NCBI GenBank assembly: GCA_036023115.1
Contig: JAYKKT010000048.1
Span: forward strand, 6,268,001-6,332,000
Direction: 5' to 3'
Origin: Brasenia schreberi
Taxonomy: Eukaryota > Streptophyta > Magnoliopsida > Nymphaeales > Cabombaceae
DNA length: 64,000 bases
Numbering within the stretch: the first letter of the stretch is position 1; each line of letters begins with the position of its first letter. Both the position numbers and the translations under genes were made by a program. The notes under the pieces are model-generated. The model made no database searches. It was given only the letters and a program-made list of their open reading frames with translations, and was not told the DNA's origin. Positions 21,953 through 34,156 of the stretch are shown one piece after another.

Positions 21953-22090
21953 CTTTGTCATTATGATATTTACACCCCTGGTGTTGAACTCACGACCTCC
22001 ATCTTGCGAGTCGTGTCTCCAGCCAGGTGAGCTGTGAGTGCTTCTAGAATGACATTATTGAACTGAAAACCCTCTTTGTCATTATGATAT
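21953..22090 (-). repeat. tRNA-derived SINE, copy 2, with 17 bp target-site duplication
   Basis: The insert at 21970-22073 reads on the minus strand as AGCTCACCTGGCTGGAGAC, then GGAGGTCGTGAGTTCAA, i.e. A- and B-box-like blocks of a tRNA-derived SINE. It is bracketed by perfect 17 bp direct repeats CTTTGTCATTATGATAT at 21953-21969 and 22074-22090. This is the best-defined member of the family here. Confidence 0.8.
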
Positions 22091-22369
22091 ATGACAACCT
22101 AATGACTGTTAACTTCTAATTTCAGTAGCAGGTAAGAAAGGTTGCAACTACTTGCCGAACAGCTAAGAAGAAATTTATACTTCTTTAGCTCTTCGGTAGG
22201 TATTATTGCTCACCAAGACCTTTGGCTGATGACTTTTGTAAAATTCCAAAAGACACCTTACTTACCAACAGGGTGTCCAATAATATTTCAGTTTGCCTCA
22301 AGCGGCACGCCCCTCATGAACAAGTTAATAGCCAGTTGGTCTATCATAGAAAGCTTGGCTTTGTTCTTT

Positions 22370-22472
22370 TATGGGTACAATGAGGAGGCCGAAGCCAAGA
22401 TGTGCACCCCGGGTATCGAACTCATGACATTCAACTCATCAGTCGACCCGCCAGCCAAGTGAGCTATTAAAG
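22370..22472 (-). repeat. tRNA-derived SINE, copy 3
   Basis: On the minus strand AGCTCACTTGGCTGGCGGG (A-box side) is followed by a B-box-like GTCATGAGTTCGATACCC, then GGTGCACATCTTGGC. No duplication was located. Confidence 0.6.
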
Positions 22473-22968
22473 TTTCTTTCTCTACAAACATGCAAAGAGA
22501 CAATGACTTCCTTTCACAACATAAAAGGTATATGAAATGCTATTAAGTTCAATATTTTAAGAAGCTAAAATGAATCCTTGTGTAAAGCTCTCCTTTCTGC
22601 CTTATTCAATATAAGCATCTAATCTTACATTCCAGAAGCTCAACTAATTTTACATGCTCACTCTTTTTTATTTGCCACAACTGGCTGGTGTTAGGCATCT
22701 GCCTGCCTGATACGCGGACGACCCCCAGTATCAAGCTTGAGATTTTCAAGTGAAAGGTTCTTTTAAGGCAAGCCTCAAGCCAAGATAGTCATAGCATCTC
22801 CCTATATGTTGAACTCCATGGTGAAAAGATTTTTGGGAAGGAAATAGAAAAATTAGAACAATCAAACATTGGAATAATTATGTAATTGAAAGAGAGGCTT
22901 TCTGCGTCCACATCCTTTGAATGGTGAGAGAAAACTTCTGCAATCAAGAACGTAAGACAGGAGAATGG

Positions 22969-22970
<2 letters not shown>
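22473..22970. other. intergenic, no feature recognised
   Basis: AT-rich DNA without a supported gene or repeat. Confidence 0.5.
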
Positions 22971-23002
<32 letters not shown>

Positions 23003-23015
23003 ATCTATCTATCTA
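22971..23015. repeat. (TC)n(TATC)n microsatellite
   Basis: About 14 TC units are followed by four TATC-type units. Confidence 0.95.
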
Positions 23016-25307
23016 TGTGACCATACCTATATAATATATAAGTAAATATAAAAGAGATAACAATACACTATAGGAGACCCTAATCATCTGCTTGCTCTTC
23101 ATGACGATATGAATGACACCAACAATGCACCGACCTTATCACATGATAAAACTGTCATATGATAATGTTGACATCTTGTTGGTTCCTCTCGAATTATTTA
23201 TCAAGGGTGATATAATTGTGGTCGTCGAAGAATATATACTCATTATTCTCTATATATACATATCCTTATGGCCTTACAAGGGTGACATTGATTTCTATAA
23301 CTATAAATTAGGTTGTCTTTGAGGGCACTGTACCAAACAGAGAAAATGAAATACTTTTTTTAGCTGAATGAGCACATGTTGGCGTCAAAATTGACAAGAA
23401 CAATATTTTATGGCCTGTTGTTGGATTAAAATTTACATTATACTCAGTAAAGAATAGCTTTAGGTTGTCTTAGACCGCCCATACTTGCACCGACCAAAGT
23501 GTGGCCAAGTTGACTATTTGGATTTTGTACGGAATGTTGCCAATGACTCTGTCATATTGCACATGATGGGCGTTGTCCTATGCTCAATTCTACTCATTTA
23601 ACGCATTCGATATGATCAGCCTAAATCCTGGCCATTGGCGTCTATGAGTTGAACTAGTAAGGTCTTATATATGATACAGTTATCATATTTCAAATGATAG
23701 AACCCTTTTACCCATTTATCATTGGTTCACTTGAATGAGTGCTCAAGTGCTTTGTGCCAAACATTGAGCTATGCAGAGAATAACTTGGATGGATGATCAT
23801 GTGGATCCATCCTGAACCTTATGATAGAGGCACAAACTCGAATAAATTTCATTAGTTCAGGATGAACCTTTTGATCATGTGGGGCCTAAGTATACAAATT
23901 TTGGGACCTAAAAAGTTACATGTAATAAGTGTTTGATGAACCTTTTCAGCCTTCAAAATTGACACTACAACGAGTTTAAAAGCATCGAGAATAAGGTGGT
24001 TTACCTTGGCGGTTGTATTCATGAGCCACCCCTGCCCTCTTTCTTTCTCATCTAAACAAGTTCACATGAGCCAAGCAGCGCAGAAGACCCAATGTAGCCA
24101 ACTGATTCAAAACACGAAACAAGGGCGCCTGAAGGTAGCTTATGCTACTAGTGGTGGACCCAAGAAATATTTTGAGGTGAGACACACTTGTATTTCAGGT
24201 TTTGGAGATGAGACATACTTATATTTTACATCTACAAAACACTTGTATTTTTCTATATATAATAATAGGAGACGCAAAAAGAAATTAGATTTTCGTGAGG
24301 CACATGCCTCACCTTATCCTAAAATGGGTTCTCCACCAGGTGTGACACTAACTTACAGCCCTAGTTCAGACTTTTAATAGAAGAGCATGGATGTAATAAA
24401 ATGCTTATCAAATTATACTGTCTTCTGTCTTGCATATTTGTTTGAGGGATAATTAGTCGGGTCAATGGGTGGAACTTGCATCGGGTCCGAGCCCACACTG
24501 GACCCAATATGGAAGAAAAGTCACCATGGCCTTTTTCGTAATTCTTAGTGCCATTTAGGCACGGCGTCACTGGTCTGCCAATAGCTTCTCTGTTTGCCTT
24601 GTTGTACAAGCTCTCTATGTACGACGCCAGCTCAGCAACTCACATTTCCACGGCAATTCCACTGTCTTGCCAGTACGGTGCGCTGCTTTTTTACCACCTT
24701 CGTCTCAAAATTACCCGACATTGAGTTTCCAAATGAAATGGATTTGATTTTGGAGCGTCATCTTCGGTCTTACAAGCGTGCCAGCGGGTCGGGTTTGACC
24801 CGAGCCCGACCTACACAAAGCCCGCTGGGTTTAGGGTCCCGTAACAGAGGAATACTCTTTCGGCGTCCATGAATGGGAGTTGGCTCCTCAGAGACTTACC
24901 AGCAAGCTGCTGAATACAAATTGGGCATCAGTGTAGCATGCGTTTGCTGATAGTGGGTAATAATGTCTGCATTAGACATGGCCAGTTCTAAACCCTCAGA
25001 GATTTCGAACAGAACTAAACTGGGTTTTGAACCAGTGAAACTAGAACAAGAACCAGGAACCACCCTATTGGGTTTCGATTCCGCCTTCTATAAGTGGGAA
25101 TTGTGATTTCATTTATATTTTAAGTTCTTTTTAATTTAATTTTTTATAATGTTTTTGGGGTTCCTAGTGGTTTAAGCCTCAAACCAAAATCAGAACCGTC
25201 TTGGTCCTAATTCAATTCCAGTTCTTGGTTCTAAGAAAACGGGAACCCACCATTTCCAGCACCAAAAAGAAGAAAGAGAACCGATTGGGAAAATAAAAGC
25301 ACAAAGA
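23016..25307. other. intergenic; GGTTC/GAACC-rich repeat near its end
   Basis: No gene can be supported. The open frames at 24006-24377 and 24594-24872 show no domains. From about 24978 to 25260 the DNA begins AGACATGGCCAGTTC and is rich in AACCAG, GAACC and GGTTC words. Related stretches occur at 26857-27251 and 61630-61850, suggesting one dispersed non-coding element family. Confidence 0.4.
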
Positions 25308-25400
25308 GCATGGGTCACCTAGCTAGGGGATCCACTCACAAGTTCAAGGTCATGAATTTGATACTTGAAGCATGCATCCTCCCAATTTTATCGAAAAAAG
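25308..25400 (+). repeat. tRNA-derived SINE, copy 4
   Basis: Plus strand: GGGTCACCTAGCTAGGGGAT (A-box side), CCACTCACAAGTTCAAGG, then B-box-like GGTCATGAATTTGATAC, and an A-rich region from about 25393. Confidence 0.55.
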
Positions 25401-25798
25401 AGAGAAAAGAAAAAAAAGGGAGTCGATCATTCAAACCTGCATGAAGTGATCAACATATGAAGCAAGATGGGGTTTACAATACCAAGCATACATCCAGCTT
25501 TGAGTTAATTGATATTGTTTCTTTTTTAGGGTGTGAACTACTTATATTTGCCTTTTATTCTTGTGAGATTTAAGTATGGTTCTTCTCATGACAGTTTGAC
25601 AGGACCAAAAACCAGAGCTGAATCTGGGCATGCTAACAAGGAGCAACAATTGTCACATTTAACTCAGGATATCAATGGGTTAAGCTTTGGTTTAGATGTT
25701 CGATGACCCGAACCTATTTAACATAGATGGTGAAAATGTTAAAACAGGAAGAAGAAGATGATAAAAAAATTGGAAAGAAACATTACATGTTACAGAAC

Positions 25799-25845
25799 AT
25801 ATATATATATATGTATGTATATATATATATATGTAAATGTAATGA

Positions 25846-25922
<77 letters not shown>
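25799..25922. repeat. (TA)n microsatellite, interrupted
   Basis: About 120 bp of TA repeats with a short break at 25832-25850. The tyrosine-isoleucine open frames on both strands are artefacts. Confidence 0.95.
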
Positions 25923-25925
<3 letters not shown>

Positions 25926-26157
25926 CTACAAGATGAACAGTAAAATCCCTGTCAAACAAGTGGAACAGATGGGATGAAATCATGAACGACAAACTTAAGT
26001 CCATTTCAAATACTCAAGCATTCAAGCGCACCATTCCTTCTCTAAGATTCCCATCGTATGTACCCCTTGATAGTTATCTTCATTCCTGCGATATGTGAAG
26101 CATTAGTCTAAATTGTTGCGAAAGCTAAGCGAATCTTGTGCCATTTCTTCTTTGTTA

Positions 26158-26265
26158 CAACGGAGAGATCGAAGCCAGGCACCTGTGCACGCCATGGGAG
26201 TCGAACTCACGACCAGCATCTCACGAGCCGAGTGCCCTGTCCAGGTGAGCTAACAACACTCTGAG
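26158..26265 (-). repeat. tRNA-derived SINE, copy 5
   Basis: On the minus strand TAGCTCACCTGG (26252-26241) is followed by a B-box-like GGTCGTGAGTTCGAC (26214-26200). The tail side reads GGCGTGCACAGGTGCC. Confidence 0.65.
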
Positions 26266-26404
26266 TGCTAGTCTTGCACCCTTGACATAATACAACAGCG
26301 CTAGTAGAGGTGTCAAAGACGTGGAAGCCATAGCAAAATGGCATCCAACCCAAGTAATTCTGCGAAATTGGAAGGAGAATTTCAATACTAGATCTGACAA
26401 GAAT

Positions 26405-26407
<3 letters not shown>

Positions 26408-26438
<31 letters not shown>
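26408..26438. repeat. (TA)n microsatellite
   Basis: About 15 TA units. Confidence 0.95.
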
Positions 26439-26602
26439 CAGAGAGTCTTGTTTCAGAAAACTCTCTCCATCTAAAAGAAAGATATAGACAGGTGTATCAC
26501 AACATAAACTGCCTTAGCAGTTAACTTGGAATTCCCCTCCACCAAAACATGGCAGTGATATAAATCTCTCTACTGTAAATTGCTGCACAAGATGTGCACA
26601 CT

Positions 26603-26788
26603 TAACTGCTATTGAATTAAGAGCGTTAGTTCAATGACAGGGCGCTCTGGTGCGTTGTGGGGAGTTCTAACTGCTATTGAATTAAGAGTGTTAGTTCAAT
26701 GACAGGGCCGTTGGGGGGAGTTCGAATCCCATGGGGTGCATGCGAGTGTGTTGGCCTTCAGCCTCCTCTTGTAACCATTAAAAAAAAC
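26603..26788 (+). repeat. tRNA-derived SINE (second type) with partial tandem duplication
   Basis: A-box-like TTAGTTCAATGACAGGGC is followed by a B box GAGTTCGAATCCC (26718-26730) and a poly-A-like tail at 26779-26788. The first 65 bp occur twice: 26603-26642 is repeated almost exactly at 26668-26707, with the first copy ending inside the B box. Confidence 0.6.
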
Positions 26789-26856
26789 TGTTGTTGAGAT
26801 ATTATCAAACACCATCCCAACAAAACCAGTATACTGTCTCTGCCGGTTATCGTTGA

Positions 26857-27251
26857 AACTAGACATGACCAGTTTGGAACCAGCCTAGCAGTTTGGAATC
26901 GGTTCAGTGGTTCGAACGAGAACGGGGACCTTTCAATTCACTTACGGTTTATGATTTTCAGAAACCGGCTCAAAAACGACAGTTCCAAACAACATTAAAT
27001 AGTTAATATATATTTTTTAACATTCAATAACACAACTTCTTTAGTAGCTCAATGGTGGAGTACTGTTGAGGTTGGTGTGGAGTTTGACTCCTAAAGGAAG
27101 CATTTGTCCTTTTTTAAAAAAAAAATGTTTTAAACGGTTTCAGAGTGGTTTTGGATCTAGAACCGGAACCGGCCTGAAACTGGAACCACACCTGAAAGGG
27201 TTCTGTTCGTGTTCCAGGTTCCACACAATACCAAAGCATACATGTCTAGTT
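26857..27251. mobile_element. MITE-like element with AACTAGACATG ends, carrying a SINE
   Basis: AACTAGACATG at 26857-26867 is matched by its complement CATGTCTAGTT at 27241-27251. The interior is rich in GGAACC and AACCGG words and has no coding capacity. The SINE at 27036-27130 lies inside it, so this element is older than the SINE insertion. Confidence 0.5.
27036..27130 (+). repeat. tRNA-derived SINE (third type) with A-rich tail
   Basis: A-box-like AGTAGCTCAATGGTGGAGTA and B-box-like GGAGTTTGACTCC lie about 30 bp apart. The element ends in a run of A at about 27116-27124. Confidence 0.6.
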
Positions 27252-28019
27252 GAGACTCTTCAGCTTATATCCTTGGACCCGGTGCTTTAACTTCAGCAAC
27301 CAACTGCAATTACAGTGATGGTCGTCAGTGCGCAGGCTGATTTTTCCAACAGAAATTCCCTCCTATTGCACGAAGCCTAGCCAAAATAACTCGAATAAAT
27401 TCAACTCTTTGGGTATCCATCTAGATTTGAGACCAACACATCTAGGAATCACTTGCATAGTCTTTATGAGGAAATAGGTTAGTATGAAAAGGGTCTTTAA
27501 CATTATGCTTTTATGGCTTCAAAAGACATAACTCTTCGTAAATACCCATTAGCAGCAAACTTTAGAAAGGACTTTTTTTTCTCCATGGTCATATCTTTTG
27601 ACATGAACCATATTTTGATCATTGTAAACAATGGTACAGGATCTCTAGAAAATCTGATCTGCACAAGATTCGTAGAGAATATGAATTTGTGATGTTGCCT
27701 ATACATATCCTCACAATCTTCTTACAAATTCTATTTTACAAATTCTGTTTTCATACTACTGTTCTTTTAACCATGTTTTTCAAGAAATTATAAAAATTCC
27801 TTAAGCACAAAAGAGAGTTGTGGTACAAACCATCTTTGTATGCTTTTATTGTCAAGGGCTTGACTTCTCTTATGCAAAGAATAGCCCACTAACTTTTTTG
27901 TTGCAAAAGTGTTAGGGTGTTCGTTAGTACGAGATTTGGGTTCACCAACATGAAGCAAGCATCGGTTTTCATTTTTCTACATTCTAAAGGAAACACCAAC
28001 TTCGAGCGACATATTCAAA
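27252..28019. other. intergenic, no feature recognised
   Basis: No recognisable coding or repeat signal. Confidence 0.5.
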
Positions 28020-28826
28020 CGTAACAATATACTACAAAAAAAAGGTGATCTCGTGCCACTTCAAGTTTGCCAACATGCAAAAAATATGACTTTTCCTAAA
28101 AAGCCGATCTCTCTAGAAAGGACTGAAGCACTTGATCCCAGAAGTGTATTCCCGTGATTTCTTAAAATTTTGATAATGTTTTTACTAAATTTATCAATTT
28201 TTTTATTATAATTATTTTTAGAGCTAGACCCTAAATTATCTTGAGCTAAGAGTAGTTTGTGTTCCTTGTTTTTATTCATATGCACTTGCCCAATAACAAG
28301 TTTTATAGAAAGTTCAAAAATATTAAAATTACATTTCAACCTAAGTGTTGTAGTTACCATGTTCCAAGAGGAAGAAAGACTATTTATAATAGTCAAAATC
28401 TACACAGGATCAGGGATCATCGAGTTGGCTACAACTAAATCCCTAGTCATAACCAACACTAGCATGTTCAACCACATTATCTCATTCTTTCATTTTATTT
28501 TTGAAGGTGTAGTTGAATATAAAGTTTCACAATAGTATCATATTTTATGGTTATCTCAGTTGTTTTGAACTCCTCAAAGACTCTAGTAGGTCATCCTCCA
28601 TAAAGGTCAATACGATAGTTCTAACTAAGGTGTCATCTTTGAGGAATATTTGATATTTTTTCTTTTCTTTATCAGTTTTTTGTGCAATAAGGATAGTTAT
28701 GGTTTCTTCGAGAACATAGTACACAATTTCTAATGTTAAAGGTATTATTCTCTTCAAGGTTTGGAAGTTTAAGCCATTAAACTTTTTTATTTTTTGCCAA
28801 TTCAAATACACAAATTCTAGGAGTCA
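28020..28826 (-). pseudogene. Ty1/copia gag remnant
   Basis: On the minus strand an ATG at 28826 starts MTPRI. In a shifted frame the typical copia gag start continues: KKFNGLNF, then KEKKKYQIFLKDDTLVRTI and VLTFMEDDLLESL (28811-28551). Further down, 28396-28061 reads INSLSSSWNMVTTTLRLK and NKEHKLLLAQDNLGSSSK, the central and C-terminal gag motifs. Frameshifts and stops break it. No LTRs or pol were recognised nearby. Confidence 0.6.
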
Positions 28827-28954
28827 TTGTAAAATGTTTGACAAAAATAACAAATAGAGGGTCTACTAATTTTAAGTAAGAAAACATAAACAAGTCATTA
28901 GACAAAATATTAATTTTAACCGAATACACAATTTGGTAAATAAAGAGAATAGCT

Positions 28955-30530
28955 GATAGTATAAAAAATACATAGAAAATCTATTTGTATAAGATTTTTA
29001 ATGAAAATAAAGATGTTAGTATTAGCTTAGGAGAGTTAGCCAAATCAAAAAAATATAAGCCACAATTTCTGCCGACGTATTGAAAAGAATGAAGTAAAAA
29101 AGGCTCTTAAACATATGAAGGGTGATAAATCTGTAGGGCCAAACAATATTCTTATAGAAGTTTGGAAAATCCTAGGAGAGAAAGAAATTACTTGGCTTAC
29201 AAGACTATTTAATGAAATATGGAGAAACCAAAAGATTTCCGAAGAATAGAAATAATACACTTATACCCATATATAAGAACAAGGGAGACATTTAGAGTTG
29301 TGGGAATTATCGGGGTATTAAGTTAATGAACCATATTATGAAATTATGGGAAATAATTATCGAATGTAGGTTAAGACAAGTATTGAGTACAACAGAGAAC
29401 CTATTTGGATTCATGCCAGACAAATCTACTATTGAAGCGTTTTACCTTTGAAACGTCTTATAGAATATTTTAGAGCAAAAAAGAAAACATTCACATGATA
29501 CTTATTGATTTAGAAAAAGCTTATGATAGGGTACTAAGAAATGTTCTTTGGAGAACATTGGAAAAAATAGGTATCTCATTGGCATACATAAACCTTATTA
29601 GAGATATGTACGATGATGAAAAAACATGTGTAAGGACTCATGAGGAATGACATACTTTTTTGAAGTTAATATTAGGTTACATCAATGATCAACTTTAAGT
29701 TCATGCTTATTTATAATGTCATTGATGAGTTAACAAAACATATTCAAGATGAAGTACCCTGGCATATGTTATTTGCATATGACATTATATTAGTAGAGGA
29801 GTTTAAAGAAAAAGTTAATAGAAAATTGGAACTATGGAGAGAAACATTAGAAAGTAAAGGCTTCCGACTTTGTAAAACAAAGACAAAATATAGGGAATGT
29901 AAGTTTCATCATTTGGCTACTTCAAAGGACATAAAAATTTAAATTGACACACATTTCATAGTGATGGAAGAATTGATGGAGATGTTATACATGAAATTAA
30001 TGAAGGTTGGTTAAAATAGAGAAGAGCATCATGTATTCTTTGTGACAAGAAGATACCCTTAAAGTTAAAAGGTAAATATTATAGAGCAACATTTAGACTT
30101 ACAATGTTTTATGGTTGTGAGTATTGGGGAGTTAATCATCAACATGTACAAAAGATATCTGTAAAATAAATGAAGATGTTGAGATGGATGAATAATGATA
30201 CAAGGAATGATCGTATACATCATGAGGTTATCAGAAACAAATTGGGAGTGACACAAATAGAGGATAAAATGAGAGAATATTGTTTAAGATGGTTTGAACA
30301 TATAGAAAGAAGATCAAAACAAGCACATATAAGAAGATTTGAAAAATAAATTTTGAAAGTATTAATAAAGGTAGAGGACGACCACAAAAGTATTGGAAAA
30401 AAACAATAAAGAATGATCTAGCTTATGTTGAGTTAACTGCTAACATGACACATGATAAGACTATGTGGAAACAAAGGATCTATGTGGCCGACCCCGTCTA
30501 GTATAGGAAAAGGCTTAGTTGTTGTTGTTA
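28955..30530 (+). mobile_element. RTE-type LINE remnant, 5'-truncated
   Basis: It starts in the linker before the reverse transcriptase (NEVKKALKHMKGDKSVGP). It runs through decayed RT motifs (an open piece at 29685-29942 has DELTKHIQDEVPWHMLFAY with AYDI in place of the FVDD core). It reaches the family 3' end (GGCCGACCCCGTCTAG, then GGCTTAGTTGTTGTTG). Many stops and small deletions make it clearly inactive. Confidence 0.82.
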
Positions 30531-31789
30531 TAGTTGTTATTGTACGTAATTTTGTAAATGTTACCAAACGATGAGGGTAGAATCAAAATTTAAGCCCCAC
30601 CGCTTGCGGTGGTTTCACATGTCTTAGCACGGTTTTTGACGAAACAAGGACATAAACAAATTTTCCCCTAGTATTCTAATAAAACTGCAGTCTTGCTCAT
30701 GATTTTGTGAAACCAATTCTGGTTTTTGGATTTTTCTAGAAACCATATCTGTTTTAGTTTCTCGCTTTTGCGAGACCATATCAAGAGAGAAAAAGAATGA
30801 GAGAGGTTGAGGGAGAAGGGCAAGGTAGAGCAAAGAGCTCTCCTTCTTGTATCAAAGAAGGGAGAAGAGGAGCCTATTGTTGAGGCGTGTCTAGAGTGGT
30901 CTTTGATCACAACAGTTTTGACTCCTTTGAACCAAGAGGAAAAAAAGAGAGACATATAAGTTCCTGTTTCCCATTTCTTCTACCTCATCCTTTTTTTCCC
31001 CTTCTACTTTTCTCTTATGTTTTGTCTCTTGGTTTCTTTCTTATTTCTGCACGTCTAAGCTAAATATAGAAACAACTTAAACCAATTTCTCTTCTCTTAG
31101 AAGAGGAAGACAAAGATATTTCAGTTTGTGTGGATCTTTAACAGAGAACAAACATCGAAAGGTTTTAAGACAAAATGGGTTCTGTTTATTCCTGGTTATG
31201 ATCCATTTAATATACCTTCTATATTATTGACAGGAAGCGTATCTTAGAGATCGATGTTCTTGAATAACACATAGAAGAGACGAAGAATGGTGACATACTC
31301 TAATAGCAATGAAATAGAGAAGTGAAACAGAAGCCAATACATACCTTCAAGAAAAGAGATCTCATATCCTAACATAGTGATGGCTTGATTTTAAGGTTTC
31401 CTTCCATAAGATAATTCAAGGAAGATATCACCTTCGTCTGCTTTTGTTTTCCTTTATATTTTTTCCTTTTTACGCATTTTTGCTCTAGGTTTTCCTTGTA
31501 TTATCTTGGGAGACTTCTCCGTGATATCTGCCTTTTTTGTAAAGTAAAAGACCATTTTGATTAATGTATATCTTTGTTTAATAAAAGAGTGCAACTCATG
31601 AAATTAAGAAAGGAGCTCTTTTTTCCAGATTTTATGAGTGCTCGTTACAAGGCCGGATCAAGTGGCTACTAGTTTCTTTGTAACTTACACTTTCTACTCA
31701 TCATCCTAAAGGTCGTCTATATCTTGACAATACCAATACATGAAGGTGCAGAAAATCAACCCCTAAGAAGACTCAATAATGGCAAAAAT
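30531..31789. other. intergenic, no feature recognised
   Basis: Open frames on the minus strand at 30624-30955 have no recognisable domain. No TE structure is clear. Confidence 0.45.
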
Positions 31790-32660
31790 GGTACAACGGT
31801 GTAAACCCTCAAAATTTTCCATGAGTAACACAAATTCTAATCAAGTCATTAAAATTCAAAAAATATATAAAGTGAGTCCTAAGCCTTTGAATCATCGAAG
31901 ATCAAATGAGATATAAATCAAGAAGCAAATAAATACACAATTGATTAAAATCTATTTAAGAGTTACATGATAGATTGTTGGAATTCAATAATACCATTCA
32001 AGACAGCATTAGCTGCTACATTGACACCAGAGACTCTTGGACAAAATGAATCTATAAGAAAATCAAGTAGCTAAATGTACACCAATCAAGGTAGCCCACA
32101 TGAAGAGGGACAAACCGTCGTTATAGCCCACACTACAACCACCTTTAGTAGCTCAACAACCCTCCTTCAACCCACACACCGCTGTCTTCAGCCGTTTTGA
32201 GGAGTTCTTCCTCAACAAAATCTAGTTGAGAAGACCTCTGAAGTACGAATGCATTAAAATAAAAAGGCTTACATGACTATAAAAGATTCACAAGGATCCC
32301 ATCATTGATCATCTTTCTTCTGCCCAGAAATTGCATATCTAAGTGAAGGACCTGTCTTCTACGTCAAAAGCTCACATCATTTCTTTCCTCAGCATCAACC
32401 CTTGTACTCCAACAACAACAAAGAAAAACAGAAGGAAGAGTTTGATCTCTCTCTCTCTCTCTCGATTGATCACCAACACTCCATCGCAGCATCTCTGCCT
32501 CGCCATCACCTGTCTCCGTAGCTCCTCTGCTGAACACCCATAAAAAAAAGAAAACCTATCTCACACATTTCGACCGCTGCCTCTCTCCTCACCACCACCT
32601 GTCTCCATCATTCCTTTGCTTAACACCCATAAAAAAAAAGAAAACAACTTACCTCAAGAA
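31790..32660 (+). repeat. LTR-like repeat, intact copy (left)
   Basis: About 870 bp that recurs, split in two, at 34029-34156 and 43288-43904. It contains ACTATAAAAG (about 32276), a TATA-like box, followed by a CT-rich leader. Its start resembles the third-copy start that directly follows a G-run (AAATGGGGG) at 34011-34020, as an LTR follows a polypurine tract. I could not define a TG...CA boundary or a primer-binding site, so the LTR reading is inferred. Confidence 0.5.
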
Positions 32661-34015
32661 TTGATTTGTATGTTCGCTCTCTTCCTAGTATATAGATGTG
32701 TTATTTTCCTTTTTTAGCTTGTACTAAAATGCATACCCTTCATCATCATATTTTGATAGGGGCACCATTTGTCCACTAACACTCGGAATCACAAGTCATA
32801 TTACATATCGTCCATACCTTGAGTCATGTTTATAATGCATTTCATAATATGGATGCATTTTCTTATGAGCTATGGCATTTTTCTTTTCTTTTGAGTCATC
32901 TTAGGGGTCAAGTCTCTCCCTTTGGCATTATAATTGTCGTCTTCTCTTTACCATGACGAAGATGTTTTCCTTAACACTTTATTAGCCTTTTGATTCAATG
33001 AGGTCCTTTTGAGTCCATTATGAGTTTCTCTTCATCCAGGGCACATTCATTAACTTTCACTCACACTCATACTCACTCACATCTACAAGCTCCTATTGAA
33101 TGCTCGGTATATCCATATCATTTTTTGTGCTTTTATAATAGTTATGTTACTCTTTTCTTCCTAACTAGGATACATTCACTTGTTCTTCTTGGAAGTGTTT
33201 TCGGTATGTTTCAGGATCTCACAAGATTTTGTTAGGTTCACACGACAGATCATGCCTAAGTCCTACCAGGGCAAGAGAAGACGCATTCATATGCTGAGCC
33301 CACATTTGATCTGCATTAACTTGACTGAGTTGTCCTCTCACGGAGATATGCGAAATATGAGTCTACGACTTAAGATAAACCTTTATAGTAGCTTGAGCTC
33401 GCTTTAAAAGGGAATCAATAGTAATTGGATGTGGACTCAAGCATGCTGCTACTAAAAAAAGAAAAGAAAAAAGGGGATGATGTTTGCTTCATGCTTTTTT
33501 TGGCATTCCTAAGGATTAGGATTTAAGGAACCGCATTCATGATATTTTCAAATTGATCATTTTAAAAATCTGTTCTGTAACTCATTCTTTAAAAAAAATC
33601 CAAAGTTATCGCTTTTGTCAAAGCTCCGAAAGAACTTTTCAAAAAGTATTTGTTACTCTCCTCTTTAAAAGAATTTTTCAGAAAACAAGCATAATCAGCT
33701 GAATTTGACAATTTTTTTCTTACTTCAACTTGAATCACTTTATGAAATCAATTGTCTTTCTCATAAATGTCTCCCTTTTATCTTGCACTTCATCACACAT
33801 ATGATTTGTGGTACATCCCACGATAAGACACCCCTTTTACCCTAGTTAGGCCATAATACGACCCATGATATTCTCTCCCAAACACCATGTTTTCACATAT
33901 GCTTTCATAAAAGATTTCAAGTTGCTCGAAATTGATTTTCTACCAAACCTCATTTAAGAAGTCAAATTTTGGTGTTGATTTCTTTGAAATCAATAAGTCT
34001 ATCTTGATTGATGCC
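32661..34015. other. possible internal region of a short LTR element
   Basis: This DNA lies between the two LTR-like repeats. It shows no gag or pol similarity. It ends in GATGCCAAATGGGGG, which resembles a polypurine tract just before a 3' LTR. A non-autonomous LTR element of roughly 3.2 kb is one reading; two copies of a promoter-bearing repeat is another. Confidence 0.4.
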
Positions 34016-34156
34016 AAATGGGGGTTTTCGTAAACACTCAAAGTATTCTATGTGAAATCAAAATACTAATCAAGTCATTAAATTTTGAAAAATATATAAA
34101 GTGAGACCTAAGCCTTTGAATCATCAAAGATCAAATGAGACATGACTCAAGAAGCA
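34016..34156 (+). repeat. LTR-like repeat, right copy, first part
   Basis: It is homologous to 31795-31940 (shared runs include CTAATCAAGTCATTAAA, ATATATAAAGTGAG and CCTAAGCCTTTGAATCATC). It breaks at AATACACAAC, where a minus-strand RTE tail (AACAACAACTAAGCC) begins. The rest of this copy resumes at 43288. Confidence 0.7.

Noticed and set aside
24006..24872. Possible small genes between the SINEs
   Set aside because: There are no domains, no convincing splice structure and no conserved motifs. Compositional support is weak.
25727..26004. Open frames rich in tyrosine and isoleucine
   Set aside because: They translate the (TA)n microsatellite and nothing else.
26700..26735. Functional tRNA gene (GAGTTCGAATCCC box)
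   Set aside because: There is no acceptor-stem pairing or complete cloverleaf, and the region is duplicated and A-tailed like a SINE.
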